Assembly (NCBI RefSeq): GCF_015706575.1
Contig: NW_024037056.1
Location: forward strand, 6,957,176-7,021,175
Direction: 5' to 3'
From: Patiria miniata
Lineage: Eukaryota > Echinodermata > Asteroidea > Valvatida > Asterinidae
DNA length: 64,000 nucleotides
Each line of letters starts with the position of its first letter. The first letter of the stretch is position 1. Positions 23,815 through 34,166 of this stretch are shown piece by piece. A model generated the notes under the pieces. The model was given only the letters and a program-made list of their open reading frames with translations. It had not been told where the DNA came from and did no database searches. The position numbers and the translations under genes were made by a program.

Positions 23815-24948
23815 TTAGTTTAACGCAGGCTTAGATTGACTGTCAGGTGCTTTTGTGGCACCTGCTTGACCCAATTCCATGTTTTGGGTTCCAATTCTGT
23901 CAGAGTTTTGCTGGGAACGACATTGAGACTTGTAATGACCCGGCTTTCTACACTTATAACAAATCACTGACCGACCTGGGAACTGACTATTCCCCTGTGG
24001 ACCGGCTTGTTCTGCCGCCTGTGTGCGCAGCATGCACTGCATCAAGAACGTAATTTGTTCCTGCTGCTTGCTCATTTGACCTAGCATATCCTGCATGCAT
24101 TTTAACATGTCAGACTGTTGCTGTTGCAACTTAGGGTCTACACCCGCTGATAATGTATCGACCTTAACACCTATATCAAACGACCTATCTACACTATCAT
24201 CATTGACCGGACAATCTACATCTACATGGCGCACATGACTGTGTTTAGCCTTGGTAGCGACTTCGAAATCTTTGAACAATTCCAGTGCGGCATCTCTGAA
24301 ATGGTTAAAGGTTTGGCCAGAGTTAGACAGCTGCAATCTCTTCAGCTCAAATCGTGCGCTTTGTCCGCGCGCTCCTGCCACAAACTGATTGATAAGAGTT
24401 TTGTCCTTCAGTTTTCCTAAGGAATCTCTCTCATCTTGGGGAGCTATGCGCAAAATTCTCTCATACATCCTAATTAAGGCACGGGAGAAATCCATCAGGG
24501 ACTCATCTTCTAATTGTCCTCTTTCAAAGAAAACCTTCTGAAGGGACTGTAGTGTCTCCCCTCCCCCAAACTGGTTATAAAGCAGTTTAATCAAGAGCGA
24601 GTGATTGGATTTAACATCTTCCCTACTTTTTACTTCTACTCGCGCAGGTCCAGCCAAATGATCAACTATCACTTGAGCCTTCCCCTTCTCTGGGATGTTG
24701 CACTGCCTACAGTAAATATCAACTTCCTCTAACCACTCCTTCAGAGTCGGGTCTCCTGCCCTCACTGGCTTTCCCTTAAACCGCTCAAGTTTGATCGGTC
24801 GTTCCCTGGTGGTACTATTCTGTTTTAACGCGTTCGCTAGTTCCGAGACTAACTGAGTCATTAAACTCGCCTCCGTTGCCATAGTTGTCTGAACTATCCT
24901 AGCTACACACACGCGCAAGTCCACAGCGCACACAAAATCAAGTATCAA
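23815..24948 (-). CDS. Gag part of the Ty3/gypsy element
   Basis: A gag-like protein of about 377 residues: a retrotransposon-gag capsid region in the first two thirds, and one CCHC zinc knuckle (CYKCRKPGHYKSQC) near the C-terminus. In the family gag forms the intracellular particle. It lies just downstream of an untranslated leader of about 620 bp. Confidence 0.85.
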   Translation of the reverse strand: MILDFVCAVDLRVCVARIVQTTMATEASLMTQLVSELANALKQNSTTRERPIKLERFKGKPVRAGDPTLKEWLEEVDIYCRQCNIPEKGKAQVIVDHLAGPARVEVKSREDVKSNHSLLIKLLYNQFGGGETLQSLQKVFFERGQLEDESLMDFSRALIRMYERILRIAPQDERDSLGKLKDKTLINQFVAGARGQSARFELKRLQLSNSGQTFNHFRDAALELFKDFEVATKAKHSHVRHVDVDCPVNDDSVDRSFDIGVKVDTLSAGVDPKLQQQQSDMLKCMQDMLGQMSKQQEQITFLMQCMLRTQAAEQAGPQGNSQFPGRSVICYKCRKPGHYKSQCRSQQNSDRIGTQNMELGQAGATKAPDSQSKPALN

Positions 24949-25572
24949 AGCCAGAAAGGACCCCCCCCCAAAAAAAAATTAATGGGAAACTACCAAGCCC
25001 ACACAGACTGCCACGCAACAACTGTCTGAACTACACAATTACTGGCCCCTTAACCGTGTATGCATGCACATAACCTTGAATGAATTTACCCCACATTCAA
25101 ACAGTACCCGCTAATACACAATTCCCATGAAATTAAACGCACACACTAAGAAAATCAATGTCAATTGGGCCTAATTAACAATGAACAATACCGCTATTAA
25201 ACAGTTCATTGTCGACTCCGTCTCCGGTGCATTTCTCCACTTCAACACAACTCCTCCGGGTAGAACCACTGATGCTTGAATAGCCCGTCTGCACCGTCGC
25301 TCATCAACACCGTTGGACCATGCATCCGACGCGATCTCCGGCTGCACACCGTGTCGCTCCTGGACTCGCTCCCCGTCACACACCCACAGCGTGCGGTCGC
25401 ACGCCCGATGACTGTGGCGAAATCTTCAACTTTTGATCGAGTCCCAGTCGTCTGCACTCACCAAACACGGCCAAGAGAACCAGTCCGATGGCTTGATGAT
25501 GACCCCGCAGCATCTGCAAAACTATAGTCCCGCCGAAGAATAACTACAAACACCCCATCCGTGTTACCAATT
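24949..25572 (-). other. Leader region of the LTR element
   Basis: The stretch between the 5' LTR and gag. A TGGTAACA sequence starting a few bases inside the LTR is the likely tRNA primer-binding site; I cannot name the tRNA. No long ORF. Confidence 0.5.
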
Positions 25573-26293
25573 TGTAGTGAGCGCGGAGTAGCGCCGTGGG
25601 GCTTGAGTCTCGTTGGGGGCGAGTTGACATACACACACACACACAGCGGAGATTAAGTTTCACCGGAGAATCACTGATTATTTATTCATTAATTAATGTT
25701 CATTCGTCTTCATTGGTTGCTCAGGGTCGAAGGGAAGGAGGTAGCCAGTCGCTGCACCAGGCTAAGCACGACAAACAGTAGCTTTCATCATGATTTCCAG
25801 TGGTATTCGGGGGATTTATCTCTGTATTTTCCCCAACTCGGAGACCATTCCTCTCATCTCTTCCCGTGACTGACACAGATTTCTATTCTTCTCGTTTTCA
25901 CTAGTATAGTTCCGGAGCACTGCCCCGCGAAGCCTGTTTACCGCTGTCTGGGTTACCTCTCCCTTCTCTTAGAATAAACAGCTTTTGTATCACTCTAAAG
26001 AACCTTAGTAATATACAAAGAGTATACTTAACTACCAAATTATGTAAGATACAGTCTTTTATAAGCACCAAACAATCATTAATGAGGCCCTATATTATCT
26101 TACACGACACCGAATGCCAGTCTTTGCAGACATATCCCTGCGCTGCATGGATACACGTTCTATTTTTAGAATATTGTGCACACACCTGGGAGGCCAGCTT
26201 TTGGCAATTTAACGGTGAGTAGGCGAGCGCCCTCTGTTGGCCAAATTTGTGAATGATCAACAACAAATCACTATCATAAGTCATTTCTCCACA
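25573..26293 (-). repeat. 5' LTR of the Ty3/gypsy element
   Basis: 721 bp, reads as identical to 17855-18575. Both copies carry the same short CA tract. Expected to hold the element's promoter. Confidence 0.9.
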
Positions 26294-26488
26294 GTCTCAT
26301 TTTCGTGCTGCGGTACCGACATAAAAAGTGAGGTCCTGTAATAAGAACTGAACCAGACACTGTCTTCTGAGTGCTCGTCTAGTGCCTGAAATTCCCAAGT
26401 TTTTGATTTTGATGACACCCACGACAGGCCAATTTTATGAATATGTATTTCCATTGATCAATTCTATGTTATGTCTCCATTCATTCAG

Positions 26489-26558
26489 ATTGAAAGAGTA
26501 AGGAGTCCCTTGCATGCCACACCGAAGCTGATTGCGTGCGATATTTTTTTATCAAAAG
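26489..26558 (+). other. TRIM-4 non-coding exon U2
   Basis: Acceptor TTCATTCAG|ATTGAAAG and donor AAAAG|GTAGGT; aligned with U2 of units 1-3. It resumes the TRIM unit about 200 bp after the LTR element ends. Confidence 0.45.
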
Positions 26559-26959
26559 GTAGGTTTGTTTATAATAATTGATAAGTTGAAAGCACTATAC
26601 CAAAAAAGATTGTTTGAGAAAAAAAAATGGGGGAAAATCCTCAAACCTTCTGCCAGATTTTATGAAAATTTGACAACGAAAATAGAGCAAAAAAACATAG
26701 TGTTGATAGGGATATGTAGGCTTAGTAAAACAAAATGTATTTAATCGAATGCAAACAAAACTATATTCGGTTTATTAAGGGTAGTATTTGGGGGAAAGCT
26801 GTTATCGCAAGGAAATGATACACGTTCCTCTTTTCATGAAAATGACAACACACTAGGCCCAACGATTTTACAGGATGCTTGATTCTATATTATTTACTTG
26901 CAATCATGTAGGATATTCCATTCTATATTGGCAGGTTGGTGGGAGATAACCAGCTGAGG

Positions 26960-28885
26960 ATGGCCGAGGCCACAGCCAAAACCATGTTAGGTGAGATAAG
27001 CCAGGGTCACCTGGAATGTCCCATCTGCTTCTGTCGGTACAAAGATCCCAAGATACTGGACTGTCTCCACACCTTCTGCCTCAACTGTCTGGATGGGATG
27101 TTGAGCAAACAGCAGCCGAGTACAGGCAAGATCACATGCCCGGTCTGTAGGAAGGAAACCCCGGTGCCGGATGCTGGCTTGCCCGGTCTACTCGATTGTT
27201 TCTTCTTGAGTTCCCTGGTGGACGAGATCAACCAGCAGGAGCGGTCGCTGGAGACCCAGCAGCAAGCAGCGACTTCACCGACGTGTGACGACTGTGAGGA
27301 GGGGTTAGAGGCTGTCTCGCGATGCCTGGACTGCGAGGGATATCTGTGCCAGCTATGCAAGACAGCGCACAAACGCTCCAAACGCACCCAGACACATCGG
27401 GTCACACCGGTTGAACACCTAGAGCAGAAGGAGGTTCCTTCGACAGATCTCAGCAAGACGTATTCTCCGAAATGTCAGAAGCACGCTAACCAGGAGATGC
27501 ATTTTTACTGCGAGACGTGCAAGATGATGAAGTGTGGCACATGCGCCACGATCGACCACCGATCGGCTGACCACCAGTTGAGTGAAATTACCGACGCCGT
27601 CAAATCCTATCGTCAAGAAGTGAATGATGTCATGCAGAAGTTTCAGAAGAGCAAAGAGGAATTCAAAGCTAATGAGGAATCGGTTGAGCAGGCCAGAAAC
27701 AGGCTACAAATAATGGTGACCCAGGCCTGCAGCGACATTCAAGCTAAGAAAGAAGAAGAAATTGCCAAAATCGAGAGGAAGTCTCAACTTCTCATAGACA
27801 ACGTCACTGAAATTGGCAAGAAGAGAGATGATGAGTTTGTTAAAGTTCACACCAACAACAAGAAGAAGATGGAACAAGCAGAGGAGATCGAGGCAACAGT
27901 GACCGACTTGATGAAACAAGCTGACGACTTCGAACTCTTGAATTTGAAGCCAAAGGTGATGCACAACTTGGAATTCCAGAAAGATCTCAAGTTTGAGCGA
28001 GTGAAACATGGTGACTCTTTCATCGGAGTCAAATGCCAAGACGTTGTGAGCGATAAAGATCTAGGTGAAATACTTCATGGAGGGAAATGGAAGTTAAAGA
28101 CTGAGTTTGGGAAGAGAGGAGACGGGGACGGTGAATTCAACTGTGCAATGGGCATTGCGTGCTTCAGCAATGGCGACATTGCTGCTAACGATGTAAAAAA
28201 TAAACGAGTATCTGTATTCACCTCAACTGGAAATTTAAAAGCAAACTTTGATCTGAACGCACCATACGGTATTGCTGTAACGTCCGATGATGTACTTCTG
28301 GCACACTGCGAAGATCACGTAAAAGTTTTTGATACGAGCCATCAGTTGATTTCGAAGTTCAACCTACCGCAGGCCGATAGCAAGGATCAGTCATGCAGTT
28401 TGACTTACACCGGTGGTGTCACTGTTGACAATAAGAATCAGGTAGCGGTAGTTTACAAGAAGACAGGAGTCACATCTCTCCACAATCTAGACGGATCTTT
28501 GATCAAGGTCATTCCAAATACTGAAATGGTTCCCATTGACATTGTCGCGAACAACAAAGGATGTCTCATTTTTGCAATGTTTGGCAGAAGTGAATTACGA
28601 TGCGTAGATCTGAACGGAAAAGAGTTGTTCAATGTCAGCACGTCTGCAGATGGAAAAGATGCGAAACCAACCGGTGTATGCTGTGATGATGAAGGTGACA
28701 TCTATGTTACCCTTCACTGTGGTAGACGCGGAGGGAGCAGTGAAGTGCGCCACTATGATTCAAAGGGGGTCTACGTTGATTGTGTGGCGAAACCATTGCA
28801 TTGGCCATGGGGCATTACCTTTTCTCCAAGCGGTGAACTAGTAGTGGCTGATCAGAACTCTGTCAAGATTTTTCATCGAGTGTGA
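26960..28885 (+). CDS. TRIM-4: RING/B-box/coiled-coil/NHL-propeller protein
   Basis: A 641-residue paralogue with complete RING, B-box 1, B-box 2, coiled coil and propeller. I start at the ATG at 26960, which matches the other copies; the open frame reaches back to 26936 without an ATG. The acceptor GGCAG|GTTGG ends at 26934. The propeller resembles TRIM-1, while the RING half is nearly the same as in all copies. Because the LTR element occupies its 5' intron, transcription from a U1-type promoter would have to cross 8.4 kb of antisense element, so expression may differ from the other three. Confidence 0.85.
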   Translation: MAEATAKTMLGEISQGHLECPICFCRYKDPKILDCLHTFCLNCLDGMLSKQQPSTGKITCPVCRKETPVPDAGLPGLLDCFFLSSLVDEINQQERSLETQQQAATSPTCDDCEEGLEAVSRCLDCEGYLCQLCKTAHKRSKRTQTHRVTPVEHLEQKEVPSTDLSKTYSPKCQKHANQEMHFYCETCKMMKCGTCATIDHRSADHQLSEITDAVKSYRQEVNDVMQKFQKSKEEFKANEESVEQARNRLQIMVTQACSDIQAKKEEEIAKIERKSQLLIDNVTEIGKKRDDEFVKVHTNNKKKMEQAEEIEATVTDLMKQADDFELLNLKPKVMHNLEFQKDLKFERVKHGDSFIGVKCQDVVSDKDLGEILHGGKWKLKTEFGKRGDGDGEFNCAMGIACFSNGDIAANDVKNKRVSVFTSTGNLKANFDLNAPYGIAVTSDDVLLAHCEDHVKVFDTSHQLISKFNLPQADSKDQSCSLTYTGGVTVDNKNQVAVVYKKTGVTSLHNLDGSLIKVIPNTEMVPIDIVANNKGCLIFAMFGRSELRCVDLNGKELFNVSTSADGKDAKPTGVCCDDEGDIYVTLHCGRRGGSSEVRHYDSKGVYVDCVAKPLHWPWGITFSPSGELVVADQNSVKIFHRV

Positions 28886-30480
28886 ACTTGCTAATGAGGG
28901 CATATAAAATTACATGGCACCATAAATGTTGAATATCATAAGTAGAACAGAATATTAATACTCATCAAAACACGGAGTGTTGTGAATGATCCCGCAACGA
29001 AAAATAATTCATGCTAACGTCGGAAAGCTTAGAAAATTGTGCAAGACATGAAGAACTATCCCGATATTAGGTATTCGTGAACAGACGATTATTACAGGGA
29101 GAATGTTCATTTGAAGTTGGACACAGCACAATGATCAAGGGAGTGATGGCATTTAAAAATGCGGCAAATAATAACGTCTCTAAAACAATGCGCCCCACTT
29201 TTATTTAATTCATATTCATTATTGTTGCTCTTATTGTTTCTGCCAACAAATGATTTCAGAAGTCTTCTCAAACCCTAAAACAATATCAGTTATGCTTAAG
29301 TTTTGAATGGATGTTAGTAAACATTAGATACAAGGTTACGCACAGCCAGGGAATATGAGGTATACCAAAGGAGAGGAAATATGTGGTTTCGAAAGGATAG
29401 ACATCAAAGGGAAATATTTGTACAAAGTGAAAATAAGTCTATTCAGAGGACATAAACGATGGCTTTGTTCAAGGGCAAGATGATGGGAATGAAATTACTG
29501 GAAATACGCTGCGGTCATTTACTATTCAAACTGTGAGGGAATATAAGGTATACCAAAGGAGAGGAAATATGTGGTTTCAAAAGGATAGACATCAAAGGAA
29601 ATGTTTGTACAAAGTGATATACTTTTATAATTTAATTCAGAAAAGAAACATACTCTTTTCTTTGTTTTTAAAATCACTAACAATAGCCTCCGTGCATCGG
29701 ACGTCATGAGGGCAGATCTTTATGTAATGGGAAAGAGTGGACACTTTGTACTGTATTCGTCACTGAATGTCGCTAACAAACCCTGGCCTCATTAAGGACC
29801 ACAAGTGCGTAAAATGACAATCACCCGAGATTCGAATGAAATTTGTTTTGTGATAAAAGTCAAGGCGTCCGGAAGATGAAATAAATGGTGTATATAGTTA
29901 CTGAAGAAACATTTCATCTGGCTTTTGCTATAGTTTTGGGTTTGTAATTTTTTATTTTGTATAGGACGACCACTGTGGTACCCTGCGTTACAATGAACCA
30001 TCATGCTAATGAAAATAAGTGTATTCAGAGGACATAAAAGATGGCTTTGTTCAAGAGGCAAGATGATGGGGAATAAAATTACTGGAAATACGCTTTGTTC
30101 TACTGAGGAAAAAAAAACACCCAAAACCCAAAAACAAACAAAACCGGAAACGCCGAGAAAACTGCACTGGGTCAATCGTGCTACGCGTAGAGAGATTTAC
30201 ATTAAACTGTTGGAAATGAGAAGGGGGTTGCTCTGAAGCTATAACTATAAGATTCACCAGGAATCCGTGTTCACATTAAACTGAAGCTTTTCAGGGTCAA
30301 TATTGCACTTTGCGGGTCAAAATGAAACTTTTTTGACTCATTTTCCTGGTCAGGTCGACCCGGAAATCTTGGCAAGCGTGTCATTTTTTCACCCAGAGAT
30401 GTGTCAATGACCCAAAAATTGTCGGGCCAACTGGAACCTGGATTCAGGGTCAAGCTGACCAAGAACTTTAAGAAGGGTGG
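28886..30480. repeat. 3' flank of TRIM unit 4 with internal duplications
   Basis: No gene supported. Two internal duplications are visible: 29350-29430 resembles 29530-29620, and 29431-29520 resembles 30013-30105. The first copy therefore joins two blocks that stand about 390 bp apart in the second. Confidence 0.55.
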
Positions 30481-30574
30481 AAACGAATCATACCACGGGT
30501 GCTACAAACATTTCAAATCTGTAAATAGAAAATGAACTGGCCAGAAAATTCGAAAGTTGCATTACTACACCTAC

Positions 30575-30783
30575 CTGATTGTGCAGAAGTTCCAACTCGA
30601 TCGGATTGTCGTGAAAGTCGAATGATCCCTTGTCAGTGTCTCTTGCAGCAAGGGAGATGGACACGGCATCTGTGACTTGGATGATATCATCAGCCCGGCT
30701 GGTATCTAGCCCCGTGTCGTTGGTGATTGGTGGGGCCGATGACATATCGGTTAGCCTGCTTGCAAGCACCACTGCCAAGGCAG
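30575..30783 (-). CDS. Exon d of an unrecognised extracellular-type gene
   Basis: A 209-nt exon with acceptor CACCTATAAG| and donor CAG|GTAGGT. It codes about 70 residues, including LAVVLASRLTDMSSAPPI and ending NPIELELLHNQ. The entry phase matches the exit phase of exon c, so the codon is completed in frame. The pattern faintly recalls the GAIN region of adhesion-type GPCRs, but I would not assign it. No further exon is found to the left, where the TRIM array starts. Confidence 0.5.
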
Positions 30784-30996
30784 CTTATAGGTGAAAGAAA
30801 AAGAAAACAAATTAGAATGCCAAAGGGGATAAAACAGGTGTCCAAAGTTACGACATCGGCTATAGATCACGTGCCCTGTGACGTCATCCCAAACGAGATC
30901 GGACAATATCAAAAGAGGGCGCTCTCTCTCTGCATTTTGCATATCAGAATAAGTTATAACAAGAAATAATGGTGTTTGAATAACCGACGATTGGCA

Positions 30997-31068
30997 GCTG
31001 ATTCGTGGTCTGGTTGGAAGTAGTCCTGACTTCTAATCAGGTGATCCGTGTTCGAATCTCAGTGAGCG
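30997..31068 (+). tRNA. tRNA-Arg(TCT)-like sequence, probably a pseudogene or SINE head
   Basis: A 72-bp stretch with a perfect 5-bp anticodon stem (CCTGA/TCAGG) around loop CTTCTAA (anticodon TCT), an A-box-like TGGTCTGGTTGG, a B-box-like GTTCGAATCT, and T-run after the end. Acceptor and T stems pair poorly, so a functional tRNA is doubtful. Confidence 0.4.
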
Positions 31069-31700
31069 TTTTTCACTTCTTCTCAGTTTACATTTTAAAT
31101 TACTTAAGTGATGAAGGAACATTTCTCACAAGACGTAAAGCTTATCTTGGGTTTGTGTTCTGGAGAAAAGGGCATTCTATATGCAAATGTAATAGACCAA
31201 TCAGATGGCAAACAGATATGTTGTTTGGAAAAAAACATTCGCCGCTGGGCAACCCAAACATTTAAGCATGAAGAAGAAGCGCAGAAGAACAATCGTTTGC
31301 TAAAAGCTAGCATCACACGACCACAACAACCGCCTATGATGTCACATGGTCTATAAACCTGTGCGTTTGGCAACCTCTTTCGGGTGTTATTTGTCATTTT
31401 AATTTTGTTGTAATGACTGCACTATAGGGCAACCATCATGACGCTGCTTAGCAAAACGTTCCTTATGTGCTAGGCACTAATCATAATTCTCAAAATTATA
31501 CCTTTCTGAGTTAACGGTGTGACCATGCACAATTATTTTCTGAATGAACAAAAGGCTGGGATCCTGAAAACAAATGCCAAAATCCTAAAAGCATGTTCAA
31601 TTAATTTTCATCTCAAAGCAATCAAGTTGCATTTGAAACCAAAGGATTCATATCAGAAATGATGATAGGCTTACGGTTTGAATCAAATGGCTAATTGTAC

Positions 31701-31829
31701 CTGTTTTGCCTCCGAAGGCACGGCAGGGTAGCGACAGCGCAGCTCCTGGAGGGCCAGCTTTGGCCCGATGCTCGTTTGTAGTTGGTGTCCCTGTGACATT
31801 TGTGGCACAAACAGAGCAGTCGAGCGACT
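31701..31829 (-). CDS. Exon c of the unrecognised extracellular-type gene
   Basis: A 129-nt exon between acceptor GGTTCCTTGCAG| and donor ACAG|GTACAA. It codes about 42 residues, cysteine-containing at first (LDCSVCATNVTG) and ending LPCRAFGGKT, with one N-glycosylation site (NVT). Both phases fit the neighbouring exons b and d, which argues that this is a true exon. Confidence 0.55.
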
Positions 31830-32425
31830 CTGCAAGGAACCAAAATACAAGAACAAGTTCGATCGTGGTTATCTGCTCCGTTCACAAGTACCCCCTCACC
31901 GGCAAAGAAAGCACAGTTGGGGGTGACCGACCGACGCCATCTTGCCTGACTGCAATAATTTGCCGCGACGCGCGGCCGTACGTAACACTGCGTGTTTATT
32001 GTACAAATCACCTGGTGTACGTGCGTCACACACAAGGAACGGTGAGCGTCAACCAGCTAAATGTCCCGCCCATGGGACGTCGTTGCTAGTTAAAAGGGCG
32101 CCCTCTTTCGTTGGCACACGGAGCCCATGGTGATAACTAGTGGTAGATTTGTGTCGTGACTTACGCATGCGCATTATTTAGTAACATACGAATGTGTCCA
32201 TAGTCAAATGACGATCGTCACCATGCAATTTCTTGGCTCACTGTTTGTTATTGTGAAGCGCCAGATATTATATTGGTAGGCTGGTCACGAAAAGTCAACT
32301 ATAGTCAAGGTCAACTATGGTCCACTAACGTGGGTTAAAGATCAGTCACGTGAATGTGGCAAACACTGATAAATTCTGGAGCATTATTTAAGATTGCAGG
32401 CTTTGCATGGTGGAGTATCGGTAGC

Positions 32426-32726
32426 GTTTCGGTTTGTGGTAACACCATGTGGTTATTTGTTTAGATATTTCGTTCTGAAAAGAATTTGTCCAGTTTACTA
32501 TCAACTTCCGCTAAATAGCTTTAGTTCTGATAAGAGCAATCCTAGTTCTTAAAGAACTTCTCTTTAGTCTCAACGTTTCAACTAGCCTGCTCTAGTCATC
32601 GTCAGGAGACTGTTCTTATCAGAATTAAACTAATTAGAGAAAATTGATAATAGGCAGGACTAGTTCTTTTCAGAACTAAATATCACTGAGCAGTTAATAC
32701 CACATGGCGTTACCGCAAACCGAAAC
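32426..32726. repeat. 300-bp inverted repeat carrying a hammerhead-like motif
   Basis: The left end from 32426 (GTTTCGGTTTGTGGTAACAC) and the right end to 32726 are inverted copies with few differences. Pairing resumes inside, around AGTTCTGATAAGA and its complement. It resembles a terminal-repeat relic of a Penelope-like element or a small foldback element. Confidence 0.5.
32567..32610 (-). ncRNA. Hammerhead-ribozyme-like motif
   Basis: Read on the minus strand: GTCTC, the core CTGACGA, a hairpin ACTAG/CTAGT with loop AGCAGG, the core GAAAC, then GTT and GAGAC. The outer GTCTC/GAGAC pair forms stem I, the hairpin stem II, and AAC/GTT a minimal stem III. Hammerheads of this small type are known from the terminal repeats of Penelope-like elements. 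One extra base stands between CTGACGA and stem II, so activity is uncertain. Confidence 0.5.
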
Positions 32727-32729
32727 AAT

Positions 32730-34100
32730 ATGTAATTATGTTTGAAATCATGTACAACATCAAAACAATAAACAAGGGGAGTTAATAGTCGTGAGAGACG
32801 CACCTTCCTCTGAACGCCAGAGTGTAAAAACAACAAGCACATTACATCTATTATATCCATGTTCTTTTGCATTTAAGAAAATTCTCTACTTTCCTTTTAC
32901 CGCAGATTCATGAGATATATAAAACAGAGTGTGAGATAACCATTGTATGAAAACTAGCACAAGATCCCCGCGCTCTGCTGATATAATCCTCAACTTTCAA
33001 TGTTCTTGTTAAAAGAAAGCGAAACATTTAAAAACCAGCGCATTGCATCCATGTTTTTTGGGGGATTAACATAATTCTCTACTCTACTTTCTAGGTTTTA
33101 TTTACAAGAAAGTAAATTCAAGAGTTACTGTACTGGCTGACTGAAAATATACCTTAGTTATATATTTTTATTTTTCTATTCAGGATCGGTATTTTGAAAG
33201 TTGGTAAATGGCTGAATAGGCATAGAAATGTGGCTTTTTGAAAATGTTATTGCTTTTTGAAATTACAATTGAAAATACTGCTAATTTTTCCCTCCGCTGA
33301 AAACCCCTTAGAACTATTAATCCAATGAATGATTCAAACACCGCAGGAGGCCACAAGTCCACCTGCAAAAGAGCAGCTCTCATTTTGATGTACGCAACTT
33401 AATTATACATGGTACATTATACATTATACATCTGTCTCGTTTATTTTCCATTACGCCCGGTAAGCACTTAACAACTCGCAGCTCTTCGTAAGGGTAAGAC
33501 GCCTTCATTAATTTCAGAATTTTGACTTGAGTCAAAAAGTCGTTTAGCTAGCTACGAAAATCAAGAACCAGTAGCCTCACCAACATAACCGAATAAGTAC
33601 AAACGCGCTTTTAGATTTAATAGGAACGTTTTATTGTATCTGTTGGTTTTTGTTGAATGATAAACCAAGACGTCTTAAATAGGGCTGGGGCGTCTTGCCT
33701 TGGTTAATCACTCACTCAAAGTTTTCCCCGCCATTTTTTCTAATGTTTACCTGTATTTACTCGTTTAATAGGAGGTGAAAATTAAAAGCATGTATTGATA
33801 AATAATCATAATAAACATAACACGATCTCTAGAAGTCCAATAAATAAATAATGTAATTAACAGATGGCACTGGGAATGTCTGAAAGGGAATGCATTACTC
33901 TGTGGCCATTAGCCGGCGGGGTTTGATTGATGATCTCTATTAAGGCCAAAAAAATATATATTCGGTCTCTGGTCAGACCAAAGCTCCGGATTTTTTTTTT
34001 TTTTTTTTTGCTTTTTTTTTTCTTTTCTTCAAGCTTGGATTGTACAGACAAGGTGGGGTACTATTTTGCGTTTTTGGTATCCTCATGTACATTGGTGTCC
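32730..34100. other. Gene-poor AT-rich stretch
   Basis: No coding exon, tRNA or clear element seen. It ends with a T-run at about 33991-34020 that produces spurious lysine- or phenylalanine-rich ORFs. It lies within the intron between exons b and c of the unrecognised minus-strand gene. Confidence 0.5.
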
Positions 34101-34105
34101 TCCAT

Positions 34106-34166
34106 AATTTGCCTTGGTGCTCTCGATCATTTGCCTTAGTGCTCTCGATCATTTGCCTTGGTGCAA
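34106..34166 (+). repeat. Short tandem array, about 2.5 units of 23-24 bp
   Basis: The unit TTTGCCTTGGTGCTCTCGAT is repeated with small changes, the last unit partial. Confidence 0.6.

Larger units (their letters stand above)
17855..26293 (-). mobile_element. Ty3/gypsy-type LTR retrotransposon with an accessory SGNH-hydrolase ORF
   Basis: An 8.4-kb element bounded by two 721-bp LTRs (TG...CA) that read as identical, flanked by a 4-bp repeat GTCT (17851-17854 and 26294-26297). On the minus strand the order is LTR, leader, gag with zinc knuckle, protease, reverse transcriptase, RNase H, integrase, SGNH-type hydrolase, LTR. That order marks Ty3/gypsy. The copy looks recent and near-whole, with about one break in the long reading frames. 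It lies in the 5'UTR intron of TRIM-4, antisense to that gene, between exons U1 and U2. Confidence 0.92.

Noticed and set aside
30997-31068. Functional tRNA-Arg gene
   Set aside because: Anticodon arm and B box are good, but acceptor and T stems do not pair properly.
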